Below, piece after piece: positions 21,904 through 30,969 of a stretch of 41,906 nucleotides of DNA. The DNA is taken from the NCBI GenBank assembly GCA_028693285.1, contig JAQUVQ010000022.1, positions 1 through 41,906 of the forward strand. Direction: 5' to 3'. The position numbers and the translations under genes were made by a program. Position 1 is the first letter of the stretch. Every line of letters starts with the position of its first letter. The stretch is from Smithellaceae bacterium (GTDB lineage: Bacteria > Desulfobacterota > Syntrophia > Syntrophales > Smithellaceae). The notes below the pieces were generated by a model. That model was not told the origin of the DNA and ran no database searches. It saw only the letters and a program-made list of their open reading frames with translations.

Positions 21904-24474
21904 CTACAATAATGCTTCGATGATTGGATTCAGGGTATCTCCCTCCAGCGAGACTTCCCGGTAAATGCTCCGGATGGCATTGCCGGTGAGCCGCTCGAAA
22001 TCGGCCAGCCGGGGCGTAATGACGACGCCGGCCATGTCAATGGCGCCGGGCGAGACGAAGATGCCGCTTTTCCCCGGTGCAAAATAGGCGTCGGGCCGGT
22101 GTTTCCGCCTCAAAAACACGGTGATCGTCCAACCGTGCTTTCCGTAAGTGCAAAAAACATTCAGCAGAGGCTCTTCCTGCGTCGCAAGCTGTTTCCGGGC
22201 GGCATCCAGGAATCGCGTCATGTGCTCTTTCAGGAGTCCGGCATGGTCCGACTTGAAAAGCAGGACGCGGCGATCGCAGTTTTTTGCCGGACGATGCAGG
22301 ATGGCGGATGGCGCAATCGGGAAAGATCCTTCTTTCAGTTCATTCAAAAATGGGAGCGCACGGGCCGGAATCATCTGAAAGTGCAGGTGGTCCGGCGCGG
22401 AAGCCCCGCAGGCCGGGCCGTTGTAGAATACGGCATAGTCCCGCGCTGCGTCATGGGCGATATCCAGAAATGCGTCCAGTGATAACCGGATATCCTGCGG
22501 CAGGTGCGTGAGCGCCGCCACGGTGAGGTGGTGTTCGAAGATGGGCGCCGGGTTGCAGAGGATCTGATAATCGCCGCGGTACAGAATGCCGGACTGCTCT
22601 TCCGGACGGTTTTCGGCGCAGAGAAAACAGGGCCGTTTCCGGATCGATTCCGCGTCCACGGCCGCGCCGCTGCTGACGGTGCGGGCCGGGTTGTACTGCA
22701 GGGTGACGCTGTAGTCGCCCAAGGAGAGTTCCCGGGTTTGCACCGACGCCAGATCACGGCAGGCCGCCGCGAAGGCAGGCCAGCTTTTCTTTTGCGACTC
22801 AACGAGCGCGCGGCACAAGGCGTGCAGGGTTTGGCTTCCGCCTTCAGGAAATTCAGCAAAGATTTGATTCGGTGCAAGTGAAACAGAGGAACCAGTCTGT
22901 CGGTCTGCTGTTTGAGGAGGCGCCGCAACTGCTTCATTTGTCATTCCGGGCAAGCGAAGCGCGACCCGGAATCCAGTATTTAAAAATTTTGGATTCCCGC
23001 CTGCGCGGGAATGACAACACTCTTTTTGATTTTTATCGCTTATATTCTCAGTAGATTTTTCTTTTTCGTTTATCTGCTGCCTGGCTTTGATTTCCAGCGT
23101 TCGCAGGCGGTCCTTGTAAAAATCATTGCGGTTTTGCTTTTCCACGGACAGGCCCGCGTCGGTGTTGTCCTTCCAGCGGCGGCAGAGATAGACGCTTTCA
23201 TAAACCCGGCCGATGCGGTACTCGCGGGAGAGCCTCAGCGCCGCGGCGTAGTCTTCCCCGTAACTCACATTGGGAAAGCCGATCCGGCGAAGAATGGAAG
23301 TGTCGAAAGCCCGCGGGGCGCCGATGCCGTCCACTCGCAAAAGATTGTTGTGGCCGTTTCGCGCGGTCCACTCCCGATGATCGATGAGACCCGGCGGAAT
23401 CTTTTTCAAATGTTCGTTTACCAGTGTATAGGAGCCCACAGCCATCGCGCAGGGACCGCGGCGCAGTTCGTTGACCATGATTTGCAGCGTGTGCGGCGAC
23501 GCGTAAAGATCGTCGGAATCCAGTTGAACGGCGTAGCGGCCGCACAGGGGCGAGTAAATCGCCTCGTTCCAGCATCCGCCGATGCCCAGATCATGCCGGG
23601 ACGGAACAAGATGATGAACATGAGGGTATTGAGCGGCAAAGGTTTTCAGAAGCTTCGTCGTGCCGTCCGTGGAGTGGTTGTCCACCACCAGAATATTGAA
23701 GGGAAAATCCGTTTGTTGCGCCAGCGCGCTTTGAAGGGCGTCGGCTATGGTTTTCCGGCGATTGAATACGGGAATGACAATGCTGGCCTTCCAGAGAATC
23801 TCTTCCTTCTGCCGGTCCGCGGCGGGCCTTGGAGGCAGCCAGGCGCCCAGGCGCCGCAGATGGCGGGTGGCTATTTTTTCCAGTTGTTTTTGCCGGATCA
23901 AATTCTCCCGGGCGACGTAGGAAAAATGCGCTTCGGATTTCCTGCCGGTTTTTTTGGAAGGCATTTTTTCTTTTGCGGATACCGTGTAGAGGAATTCGGG
24001 CACGCGGATCAGTTCATGCTCCAGCGAAATTCTCAGGCGCAAATCGTAGAAGGCGCTGTCCGGATCGGCCGGCAGCGCGCCGTATTTTCGAACCGCTGAA
24101 GAGACGGCGGCGCCCGATAAAATGAAAAAGGGGCCGAAATGAAAATGATCGCGCAGGGATCCGGCCTGGTAGTCGTTCAACGGCCGCCCGGCGAAACGGC
24201 TGCCGTTTTTCTCGTAGTAGTCCGAATAAATCATGCCGGCCCGCGTGTCGCGGGCAAGGGCCAGAAGTCTTCGAAGCTCCGCAGGGCCGCAGGACACGCT
24301 TTTTTCCGCATCCAGCGCCAGCAGATAATCCGACGGAAGGTTTTTGAAAAATACGGAAGGCCGTTTCAGCGGCCGGAAGGGACCGCCTGCGAAAGGCCAT
24401 TGCTCTTCCGCCTGCGTTTCATCCGCGGCGATCCAGAGCAAAAGCCGTCCCCATTGATACACTGAACTTTTCAT
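21904..24474 (-). CDS. Family 2 glycosyltransferase fused to a DUF4922-like HIT-fold phosphorylase domain
   Basis: An 856-residue two-part protein. Residues 1-170 look like a degenerate GT-A-type region (MIYSDYYEKNG, GPFFILSGAAV). Residues 230-435 are a full GT2 domain: SIVIPVFNRR, VVDNHSTDGTT, the metal-binding LDSDD at 318-322 and GEDYAAALR at about 406-414. Residues 486-513 are encoded by a palindromic repeat. Residues 540-856 resemble DUF4922: RPCFLCAENRPEEQ at 614-627, then DHLHFQM with the HIT-like His-x-His-x-Gln at 696-700, and DMAGVVITPRLADFERL. HIT/GalT relatives transfer or phosphorolyse nucleotidyl groups, so the protein may pair sugar-nucleotide chemistry with glycosyl transfer. 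No export signal. RBS is weak; lptE ends 16 bp upstream. Confidence 0.75.
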   Translation of the reverse strand: MKSSVYQWGRLLLWIAADETQAEEQWPFAGGPFRPLKRPSVFFKNLPSDYLLALDAEKSVSCGPAELRRLLALARDTRAGMIYSDYYEKNGSRFAGRPLNDYQAGSLRDHFHFGPFFILSGAAVSSAVRKYGALPADPDSAFYDLRLRISLEHELIRVPEFLYTVSAKEKMPSKKTGRKSEAHFSYVARENLIRQKQLEKIATRHLRRLGAWLPPRPAADRQKEEILWKASIVIPVFNRRKTIADALQSALAQQTDFPFNILVVDNHSTDGTTKLLKTFAAQYPHVHHLVPSRHDLGIGGCWNEAIYSPLCGRYAVQLDSDDLYASPHTLQIMVNELRRGPCAMAVGSYTLVNEHLKKIPPGLIDHREWTARNGHNNLLRVDGIGAPRAFDTSILRRIGFPNVSYGEDYAAALRLSREYRIGRVYESVYLCRRWKDNTDAGLSVEKQNRNDFYKDRLRTLEIKARQQINEKEKSTENISDKNQKECCHSRAGGNPKFLNTGFRVALRLPGMTNEAVAAPPQTADRQTGSSVSLAPNQIFAEFPEGGSQTLHALCRALVESQKKSWPAFAAACRDLASVQTRELSLGDYSVTLQYNPARTVSSGAAVDAESIRKRPCFLCAENRPEEQSGILYRGDYQILCNPAPIFEHHLTVAALTHLPQDIRLSLDAFLDIAHDAARDYAVFYNGPACGASAPDHLHFQMIPARALPFLNELKEGSFPIAPSAILHRPAKNCDRRVLLFKSDHAGLLKEHMTRFLDAARKQLATQEEPLLNVFCTYGKHGWTITVFLRRKHRPDAYFAPGKSGIFVSPGAIDMAGVVITPRLADFERLTGNAIRSIYREVSLEGDTLNPIIEALL
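22938..23017. repeat. 80-bp compound palindromic element inserted in a coding sequence
   Basis: Outer arms TTGTCATTCC (22938-22947) and GGAATGACAA (23008-23017) are perfectly complementary. Inside are GGAATCCA (22968-22975) and TGGATTCC (22989-22996), and each half has its own GC hairpin, so the DNA can fold as a cruciform or clover shape. The minus-strand reading gives the residues CHSRAGGNP, a hallmark of a widely dispersed bacterial repeat. It is in frame within the glycosyltransferase/DUF4922 gene. Confidence 0.88.
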
Positions 24475-24490
24475 GATTTCCCGGACGCCG

Positions 24491-25024
24491 TCAGAAGTCG
24501 GACATCATCAGATTAAAGGTGTTTTCCGCCGTGTCCTTCGCCAGCTTGGCCAGGGCCTGTTGCCGGGCCGGTTTCGGATTGACGCTGTCCTGCAGTTTGT
24601 AGTCCGACGTGCCTGCGACATTTTGCGAAGACCAGATGGTTTTGCCGCTGTCCTTTTCGCGAAGGCTGGCCTCCAGGGTAATCGTCATTCTCTCTTCCGC
24701 GGCCAGAATGTTGTTGCGGTAAGAAAGAACACCCGTGGTGATGCTGATGACGGTGCCGTTGATGACGGCGTCCGCCTGTTCAAGGGTAAGCGCGCTTTTG
24801 AAACGGCTGCTCTGAAGGATCTGGTCGATGAAGGCCGCCCGCAGAATGTTTTCCGCTTCGGCCTCCGCGGTTTTGTTGACGAAAGGCGCGACGTAAATGT
24901 TGACGATTCGTTTGTCGATGTGTTCGCCCTGCGGGGCAAACCCGTAGCCGCAGCCTATCAGGCAGAAGCAGGACAGGCACAAAAACCCTATTCGGATCGC
25001 GGACAACACTCCTGGTTTTTTCAT
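24491..25024 (-). CDS. lptE: LPS-assembly lipoprotein LptE
   Basis: A 177-residue outer-membrane lipoprotein that plugs the LptD barrel and helps deliver LPS to the cell surface. The lipobox is LIGC followed by GYGF, the conserved LptE start, and the body has IYVAPFVNKT, FKSALTLEQADAVINGTV and a run of beta-strands typical of the family. AAAGGA precedes the ATG. It lies 10 bp behind leuS, the same order as in enterobacteria (leuS-lptE), which supports the assignment. Confidence 0.87.
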   Translation of the reverse strand: MKKPGVLSAIRIGFLCLSCFCLIGCGYGFAPQGEHIDKRIVNIYVAPFVNKTAEAEAENILRAAFIDQILQSSRFKSALTLEQADAVINGTVISITTGVLSYRNNILAAEERMTITLEASLREKDSGKTIWSSQNVAGTSDYKLQDSVNPKPARQQALAKLAKDTAENTFNLMMSDF

Positions 25025-25034
25025 GGCGTTTCCT

Positions 25035-27614
25035 TTAAGAAGCGACGACGAGGTTGACCAGCTTTTTGGGGACGTAAATCACTTTCAGCACTTTATTCCC
25101 CCCGATGAGCGAGGCGATTTTTTCATCCGCCAGCGCGTCGGCCTTGATTTTTTCCGCGCCGCAATCGACCGGCACCGTCATCCGGCTGCGGAGCTTGCCG
25201 TTGATCTGGATGACGACGGTCATTTCTTCCTCGGTGGCGCAGGCCGGATCATAGTCGGGCCAGGGCATATCGACTGCGGCCCTGTCCTTGCCCAGGAGCT
25301 GCCAGAGTTCTTCCGTGATGTGCGGGACGATGGGCGCCAGAAGCAGGATGGCCGTCTCCAGCGCCTCGCGCACGACGGCGAGAGCCGTTTTGTCATTCGG
25401 GGACGGGCGCTTGACACCGTAAAGGGCGTTCACCAGCTCCATCACGGCGCTGATGGCCGTGTTGAAGTGGAAGCGGTCCTCAATGTCCTGTGAGACCTTT
25501 CGGATGGTCTGGTGCGTTTTTCGCCTGAGCGCCTTGAGGTCGCCCGCCAGCTCAAGCGTTCCTGCGGCGGGCGAGACGGTTTGGATGTCTTCGTAATAAT
25601 CGTCAAAGATGCGCCACAGACGGCTCAAAAAGCGGAAGGAGCCTTCCACGCCCTGCTCGCTCCATTCCAGGTCTTTTTCCGGCGGCGAGGCAAACAGGCA
25701 GAAGATGCGGGCCGTGTCCGCGCCGTAGGTTTTCACCAGGAAATCCGGGTCGATGACGTTTTTGAGCGACTTGGACATTTTTTCCGTCTTGCCGATGATG
25801 ACGTCCTTGCCGCAGATGGCGCACCTGCCTTCCTTTGCCTGGTCCGGAAAGAGGTAGCCGTGCTCCGGGCATTTTGTTGTTTCCTTGCAGACCATGCCCT
25901 GGGTAAGCAGATTGGTGAAGGGCTCGTCCACGCCTATCACGCCGAAGTCGCGCAGCACCTTGGTGTAAAAGCGAGCATAGAGCAGATGCAGAATGGCGTG
26001 CTCGATGCCGCCGATGTACTGGTCCACCGGCATCCAGTAGTCCAGCGCCTTGCGGTCCAGACCGGGTTTTACGTCGCAGCCGGGCGAGCAGTAGCGGTCG
26101 AAGTACCAGGACGACTCGACGAACGTGTCCATGGTGTCGGTTTCGCGCATGGCGGGGCCGCCGCATTTGGGGCAGGCGGTGTTCACGAAATCCGGAAGCG
26201 CGGCGAGCGGCGAGCCGCCATCGGGGCTGAAGACGACGTTTTCGGGCAGGAGAACCGGCAGATCTTTTTCCGGCACCGGCACGATGCCGCATTTTGCGCA
26301 GTCGATCATGGGAATCGGCGCGCCCCAGTAGCGCTGACGGGAAATGCCCCAGTCGCGCAGGCGGTACTGAATCGTGCGCCTGCCCTTGCCTTCGGCTTCC
26401 AGATAATCGGCGATGCCTTCCAGGACTTTCGTGTTTTCCATGCCGTTGAAGGGGCCGGAGTTGACCAGCACGCCTTCATCGACGTAGGCTTCGGTCATGG
26501 TCGCCGCATCAAGCGTCCGGTCTTTGGGAGAAATAACGACGATCAGCTCCAGATTGAATTTTTTGGCGAATTCAAAGTCGCGCTGGTCGTGCGTGGGCAC
26601 GGCCATGACGCAGCCGGTGCCGTAGTCGGCCAACACAAAGTTGGCGGCGTAAATCGGCATTTTATAGCCGGTAAGCGGATTGAGGCAGTAGGAATCCAGA
26701 AACAAGCCTTCCTTTTCGTAATACTCGGAGGTCCGCATGAGCTTGTCCTGCTTTTTGACTTTTTCGACAAACGCCTGCACGCTTTTTTCGCAGGGCTTGC
26801 CCTTGGCCAGTTGGGTCACCAGCGGATGCTCGGCCGCCACCAGCATGAAGGTTGCGCCGAAAAGCGTGTCCTGGCGCGTGGTGAAGACCTGAATGACGCC
26901 GTCGCCTTCCGCCATCGGAAAATCGACGAGGCAGCCGTAGCTTTTGCCGATCCAGTTTTTCTGCATCGTCATGACGCGCTCCGGCCAGCCGGGAAGCTTG
27001 TCGCAGTATTCCAAAAGCTCCTCGGTGTAGGCGGTGATTTTGAAAAACCACTGATCGAGCGTTTTTTCCGTGACTTCCGTGCCGCAGCGCCAGCACAGAC
27101 CGCCTTCGACCTGTTCATTGGCCAGCACCGTGTCGCACTTTTTGCAGAAATTGACGCTGGAGCGTTTCTTGTAGGCCAGGCCTTTTTCAACCATCCAGAT
27201 AAAGAAAAGCTGTTCCCAGCGGTAGTATTCCGGTTCGCAGGTGGCCAATTCGCGGTCCCAGTCGTAGCTGAATCCCATGCGCTTGAGCTGCTTCTTCATG
27301 TGCTCGATGTTTTCATGCGTCCACTTGGACGGATGAATCTTGTGCTCGATGGCGGCGTTTTCCGCCGGCATGCCGAAGGCGTCCCAGCCGATGGGATGGA
27401 GAACGTTGAATCCCTTCATGCGTTTGTAGCGGGCCACCACGTCGCCGATGGTGTAATTGCGGACATGTCCGATATGGATTTTTCCCGACGGATAGGGGAA
27501 CATTTCCAGGAGGTAGTATTTCTTTTTCTGCGGATCTTCCGTGACTTTAAAAGCTTTTTCTTCTTCCCATTTCTTTTGCCATTTTTCTTCAATGGCGATC
27601 GGATCGTACTTCAT
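25035..27614 (-). CDS. leuS: Leucyl-tRNA synthetase
   Basis: Class Ia aminoacyl-tRNA synthetase that charges tRNA-Leu. 859 residues, full length. The HIGH motif is in [15 protein letters not shown], the KMSKS motif is KMSKSLKN, the editing domain has the conserved [16 protein letters not shown], and the zinc-finger type Cys pairs (CKKCD, CWRCG) are present. The ATG at 27614 is chosen because it gives the canonical [16 protein letters not shown] start; GGGAG is 12 nt upstream. It probably leads an operon with lptE and the glycosyltransferase fusion. Confidence 0.98.
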   Translation of the reverse strand: MKYDPIAIEEKWQKKWEEEKAFKVTEDPQKKKYYLLEMFPYPSGKIHIGHVRNYTIGDVVARYKRMKGFNVLHPIGWDAFGMPAENAAIEHKIHPSKWTHENIEHMKKQLKRMGFSYDWDRELATCEPEYYRWEQLFFIWMVEKGLAYKKRSSVNFCKKCDTVLANEQVEGGLCWRCGTEVTEKTLDQWFFKITAYTEELLEYCDKLPGWPERVMTMQKNWIGKSYGCLVDFPMAEGDGVIQVFTTRQDTLFGATFMLVAAEHPLVTQLAKGKPCEKSVQAFVEKVKKQDKLMRTSEYYEKEGLFLDSYCLNPLTGYKMPIYAANFVLADYGTGCVMAVPTHDQRDFEFAKKFNLELIVVISPKDRTLDAATMTEAYVDEGVLVNSGPFNGMENTKVLEGIADYLEAEGKGRRTIQYRLRDWGISRQRYWGAPIPMIDCAKCGIVPVPEKDLPVLLPENVVFSPDGGSPLAALPDFVNTACPKCGGPAMRETDTMDTFVESSWYFDRYCSPGCDVKPGLDRKALDYWMPVDQYIGGIEHAILHLLYARFYTKVLRDFGVIGVDEPFTNLLTQGMVCKETTKCPEHGYLFPDQAKEGRCAICGKDVIIGKTEKMSKSLKNVIDPDFLVKTYGADTARIFCLFASPPEKDLEWSEQGVEGSFRFLSRLWRIFDDYYEDIQTVSPAAGTLELAGDLKALRRKTHQTIRKVSQDIEDRFHFNTAISAVMELVNALYGVKRPSPNDKTALAVVREALETAILLLAPIVPHITEELWQLLGKDRAAVDMPWPDYDPACATEEEMTVVIQINGKLRSRMTVPVDCGAEKIKADALADEKIASLIGGNKVLKVIYVPKKLVNLVVAS

Positions 27615-27714
27615 AACGGTGTTTTTCTCCCAAAAGAGTTCAATAATCGGGGATTTGCTTAACATATCGATACGATGAGCGCAACGCCTTTATCGAGGAG
27701 GAAGGCAGACGATT

Positions 27715-28707
27715 TTAATAATTTTTACGGGCAAGGATGGTTTTGCATTCCGTCAGCAGATGGTTCAGTGTTTCGAGTCCGCCCGCGTTGTCGACAGCCG
27801 TCAGCAAATTCTTCAGGCCATTGGCCATATGGTGGAGAAATGCAGGTTTGTTTTTTTTGAGGCCGAGAAATCCGTAAGCGCCCAGCGCCTGCATCAGCCG
27901 CTGGACTGCGCCGTCCCAGAAATAGCCGGTGAATTTTTCAAAGCTGTAATCCGGCTCCATGATCCGGTAATAAAAAGCAATGAGTTCGTTTCGTTCCGAC
28001 GGGGAGAAAGAGACGTAGGGGTCGCAGATCAGGGAAGCCAGATCGTAAAAAAGATTGCCCTTCCGCATGCCCTGGAAATCAAGCAATACCGGCCGGTCGT
28101 TTCTGATCATGATATTCTGGGACTGGAAATCCCGGTGGATCAGGCACTCCGGGATTTTTTGCAGGCGGTCGATGAGCGCCTCCATCTCTTCCGTCCAGTT
28201 GCGCTCCTGCGGTCCGGAAAGCGAAAGGCCGCATGCGGCCTCGATGAAATTTTCCCTGAAGTAGGCGTGTTCCCAGGTGTAAAGCGACCGGTCATACCCC
28301 CGGCACAGTTTCAGGGAAGCCGGCACGTCGGAAAGCGGAGTCCGGTGAAGCCTGTGGATCGCGGAAAGCGCCATGAGGCAGCAGCGTCTCCGCTTGCGCC
28401 AGGGAGCCGCGCGCAGGGAATGCATATCCGCGTCGCCGAGGTCTTCCAGGAGCATGAACCGACGCCGGGAGTCGTAGGCGATGATGCGGGGAACCGGAAT
28501 GCCGATCTCCGTCATGAAGCGGTTGATTTCCGCCCAGTAGGCGTTTTCTTCGACCTCGGTTCCATATTCCATGAAAATGAAGGTGGCGCCGGAAGGCACG
28601 CGCACACGGTAAAAGGTGCGGTCGGAGCCGCCCTTGAGAATCGGATCGTACTGAATCTCCGCCGTGCCCAGATGATGGCTTACAAATTGTCGAATGTCCC
28701 GGTTCAT
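27715..28707 (-). CDS. amgK: Aminoglycoside phosphotransferase-fold sugar kinase (AmgK-like)
   Basis: A 330-residue kinase of the APH/choline kinase fold. The glycine-rich loop GGSDRTFYRV is at 26-35, Brenner motif LIHRDFQSQNIM has the catalytic D193, and VLLDFQGMRKG has the metal-binding D210. The LDFQ...YDLASL...DPYV pattern resembles AmgK, which phosphorylates the anomeric position of N-acetylmuramate or N-acetylglucosamine in peptidoglycan recycling. The start codon overlaps the stop of the nucleotidyltransferase gene by 4 bp (ATGA), implying translational coupling and a shared pathway. Exact substrate is inferred from that pairing. Confidence 0.8.
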   Translation of the reverse strand: MNRDIRQFVSHHLGTAEIQYDPILKGGSDRTFYRVRVPSGATFIFMEYGTEVEENAYWAEINRFMTEIGIPVPRIIAYDSRRRFMLLEDLGDADMHSLRAAPWRKRRRCCLMALSAIHRLHRTPLSDVPASLKLCRGYDRSLYTWEHAYFRENFIEAACGLSLSGPQERNWTEEMEALIDRLQKIPECLIHRDFQSQNIMIRNDRPVLLDFQGMRKGNLFYDLASLICDPYVSFSPSERNELIAFYYRIMEPDYSFEKFTGYFWDGAVQRLMQALGAYGFLGLKKNKPAFLHHMANGLKNLLTAVDNAGGLETLNHLLTECKTILARKNY

Positions 28708-29438
28708 AGCGTCAGATCGCGTAGTGTACGGTATTCTTCCATCGTGCCCAGATCGTGCCAGAAGCCTTCATCGATTACGATTCCGCCGACGGACCGGGGA
28801 TTTTGCCGTATGCTCTCGATGAGCGGCAGCACAATCGATTCGATTTTCCCCGCCGCAAGCCGCCGCAAAAAGGCCGTTTCCAGAATATAAATGCCCGCGA
28901 AGAGGCAGGCCTGGACGCCCGGGTTGTGCAAAGTGTTTCTCATATCGCAGATAAATCCCTGTGAGTCAATATGGACATTGGTCAGCGGCCCCCGGCTGCG
29001 CAGCGCCAGTGTCGCCTCTGTGCAAAGCTCCGTGTGTCTTTTCAGCAGGGGCTCAAGCGGGAGGTTGGTGATGATGTCGCCGTTGTAAACGATGATGCGG
29101 CGGTCTTGCCCGATCAAATCCTCGATGTTCTTGATGCCGCCCGCCGTGTCCAGAAGCACCGGTTCGTGGCGAAACGTGATGGGAACGTCCTCCCATCGGC
29201 CCTCCGGGAACGCTTCGAGATATTTTTCCGGGCAGTGATGCGTGTTGATGATAAACCGCGTTACACCGGCGGCGCGCAAATGCTCCATCGCATGAGTGAT
29301 GATCGGGCGTCCGCCGACCGGCAGCAGCGGTTTGGGCGTGAGCTGTGTGAGCGGCCGAAGCCTTGTTCCCAGCCCCGCGCCCAGAATGAAGGCCGTGCGG
29401 ATTTTCTGGTCCGCCGGATCAGGATGAACATGTTTCAT
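28704..29438 (-). CDS. murU: Sugar-phosphate nucleotidyltransferase (MurU-like)
   Basis: A 244-residue single-domain nucleotidyltransferase lacking a C-terminal beta-helix. The signature loop FILGAGLGTRLRPL and TPKPLLPVGG are at about 18-43, and NGDIIT supplies the metal-binding Asp. It resembles MurU (N-acetylmuramate-1-phosphate uridylyltransferase), and its 4-bp overlap with the AmgK-like kinase fits the anabolic recycling route that bypasses MurA. Mannose-1-phosphate or glucose-1-phosphate transferases are alternatives. The ATG at 29438 is preferred but has no strong Shine-Dalgarno; a start at 29474 would add 12 residues. Confidence 0.8.
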   Translation of the reverse strand: MKHVHPDPADQKIRTAFILGAGLGTRLRPLTQLTPKPLLPVGGRPIITHAMEHLRAAGVTRFIINTHHCPEKYLEAFPEGRWEDVPITFRHEPVLLDTAGGIKNIEDLIGQDRRIIVYNGDIITNLPLEPLLKRHTELCTEATLALRSRGPLTNVHIDSQGFICDMRNTLHNPGVQACLFAGIYILETAFLRRLAAGKIESIVLPLIESIRQNPRSVGGIVIDEGFWHDLGTMEEYRTLRDLTL

Positions 29439-29548
29439 GACCGAGTATTCAGCAGGACTTTGTTCAAAAGTCAAGCTTCGCGAACTCTTTCACCGGGCCG
29501 GAAATTTGTGTTATAGAAAAGACAGAAATCAATGGTGACCGTTTTCAT

Positions 29549-29632
29549 GGTGAATAGTGGATAGTGGATGGTGGGTGGTAAAAAGCTCGTAGATCATGGC
29601 TCATAGCAAAAAGCAGCGAGTGGCGAGTGAAG
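29549..29632. repeat. Heptanucleotide repeat array D (upstream of the PagL-like gene)
   Basis: Twelve consecutive 7-bp units from 29549-29555 to 29626-29632. The first two positions are nearly invariant (AG or GG) and the third is usually T or C; AGTGGAT is repeated exactly (29556-29562, 29563-29569). The array ends 20 bp before the PagL-like start codon, just ahead of its ribosome binding site. Unit sequence drifts along the array. Confidence 0.75.
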
Positions 29633-29652
29633 TCGTAGGGCGGGGAGGCGGG

Positions 29653-30441
29653 ATGACGAATATTTTCAGGCGCGGCACGGGCAAACGCAAAAGGCAGGGA
29701 GAGACCTTTTCCCCGGAGACAGAACGCGGCGGGCGGAACGATTTTTTCCGTGTTCGTTGCCTTTTCTTTTTTGCCTGTGCCATCCTGCTGATGACCGGCT
29801 CCGTTCCGGCGACGTCCCACGCCGGTGAGGCCGCGTCTCAACCGGCGTCCAAAGAAGGGCAATCCCCGCCGCCGGTTGCGGGGAATTCAGCATTCGCCGC
29901 CGCTGATCCCGACGGTCAGGGCGCCGCCGCGGAATCAGTGAAAAAGCCGGGGGTTCTTCGATCGAACCTGTTGAACATCAGCATTCGGGGCCGCTTTTCG
30001 GGCCTGGATGTTTTGGGCGGAACGGCGACGGAAGAATTTCAGGAATTTGACGCGGCGGCGCAGTTCCGGCTGCCCTGGGGATGGTATTCCCAACCCGGCT
30101 GGGGAGGCGAGCTGAGGCTGATGGCCGGCGCCGGCGTTTTATACGGCGCCGGAGAAACCGCGCTGGCTGTTTCCCTGATTCCCATGCTGGCTTTCGGCAG
30201 CAAAGACGGAAGGTTCAGTCTGGATATGGGGGCGGGCCCGGCCCTGCTCAGCAGGCATCGCTTCGGGGATCAGGACTACGGCGGATACTTTCAGTTTGCG
30301 CTGACCGCGGGCCTCAGCGTGCCGGTCTTCAGAGGATTCGGCGTTGGCTACCGGTTTCTGCATTATTCCGATGCGGCCCTCTACGGACATCACACGACGG
30401 GAGCGGATTTTCACATGCTGGAGATCCACTACCGGTTTTGA
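29653..30441 (+). CDS. PagL-like lipid A 3-O-deacylase / acyloxyacyl hydrolase family protein
   Basis: A 262-residue predicted outer-membrane beta-barrel enzyme. The C terminus has the PagL active-site arrangement: GVGYRFLHYSDA with H237 and S239, a later Glu (E257) in HMLEIHYRF, and a terminal Phe that fits BAM targeting. Alternating strands fill residues 95-235. PagL removes an acyl chain from lipid A. The hydrophobic segment RCLFFFACAILLMTGS is preceded by about 34 mostly charged residues, long for a signal peptide, so the start is uncertain; ATG at 29653 is chosen because GGAGG lies 4 nt upstream and heptad repeats occupy the sequence before it. Confidence 0.7.
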   Translation: MTNIFRRGTGKRKRQGETFSPETERGGRNDFFRVRCLFFFACAILLMTGSVPATSHAGEAASQPASKEGQSPPPVAGNSAFAAADPDGQGAAAESVKKPGVLRSNLLNISIRGRFSGLDVLGGTATEEFQEFDAAAQFRLPWGWYSQPGWGGELRLMAGAGVLYGAGETALAVSLIPMLAFGSKDGRFSLDMGAGPALLSRHRFGDQDYGGYFQFALTAGLSVPVFRGFGVGYRFLHYSDAALYGHHTTGADFHMLEIHYRF

Positions 30442-30442
30442 G

Positions 30443-30474
30443 GGGTCGGGAGCGCGGACAGTCCGCGCCGACCC
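30443..30474. terminator. Hairpin after the PagL-like gene
   Basis: GGGTCG (30443-30448) pairs with CGACCC (30469-30474) and inside it GCGCGGAC (30452-30459) pairs with GTCCGCGC (30461-30468). It begins 2 nt after the stop codon. No T-run follows, so it may be a weak terminator or an RNA-stabilising structure. Confidence 0.4.
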
Positions 30475-30595
30475 GACGACTTTCAAAAACGTATCTATTG
30501 CTTTCCATAAGCGTTGTTGACGGATGAGGAAGATTATGCGACATTCCGGCCGGCGCATGTGAACGTGAAAGAAAATAATCAAACAGGATGTCTCT

Positions 30596-30952
30596 ATGAA
30601 AAAACTATCCATTGCCCTGTTGTTGATCGTGCTGGTTCTTGGCGGACAGACCGCACAGGCCATGAGCGGTCATGATCTTGTCGATGGAATGAAGTCCTAT
30701 TTAAAAGCCGAGCAGGACTACGCCAGAGCGGATTACCTGCTGGCTGGAAACTACATGGGATATGTTCAGGGCGTGGCCGAAGCTACGGTTTCCGACTACT
30801 CTTTGCCCGGCGGCGTCACACCCGACGCGCTGTATAAAGTCGTTGCCGATTTCCTGCAAAAAAACCCGGAAAAGTGGGACAAACCGGCCGCGTTCCTGGT
30901 GCGCAGCGCCCTGCTTGCCGCCTACCCGAAATATCTGATTCGAAACCAATAA
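30596..30952 (+). CDS. Rap1a/Tai immunity-fold-like secreted protein
   Basis: A 118-residue protein with a clean signal peptide (likely cleaved after AQA). The mature part follows the layout of the Rap1a/Tai domain: GHDLVDGMKSYL at the start, AGNYMGYVQGVAEA, PGGVTPDALYKVVADFLQKNPEKWDKPAAFLVRSALLAAYP. In type VI secretion systems such proteins can be immunity factors, but no T6SS effector gene is nearby, and many stand-alone copies are of unknown function. It has no cysteine, unlike the disulfide-stabilised members. The DsbC-like gene follows by 17 bp, probably in one operon. Confidence 0.65.
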   Translation: MKKLSIALLLIVLVLGGQTAQAMSGHDLVDGMKSYLKAEQDYARADYLLAGNYMGYVQGVAEATVSDYSLPGGVTPDALYKVVADFLQKNPEKWDKPAAFLVRSALLAAYPKYLIRNQ

Positions 30953-30969
30953 CGCAAAGGAGTTTTTCC

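Noticed and set aside
22938..23017. Insertion sequence
   Set aside because: There is no transposase; at 80 bp it is a small palindromic or MITE-type repeat at most.
25512..27662. A 716-codon open frame on plus, opposite leuS
   Set aside because: Antisense shadow of leuS; low-complexity Gly/Phe/His/Arg composition, no ribosome binding site and no family resemblance.
30596..30952. Type VI secretion immunity protein
   Set aside because: Only the Rap1a/Tai-like fold is suggested; no effector, Hcp, VgrG or other T6SS gene is in the window.
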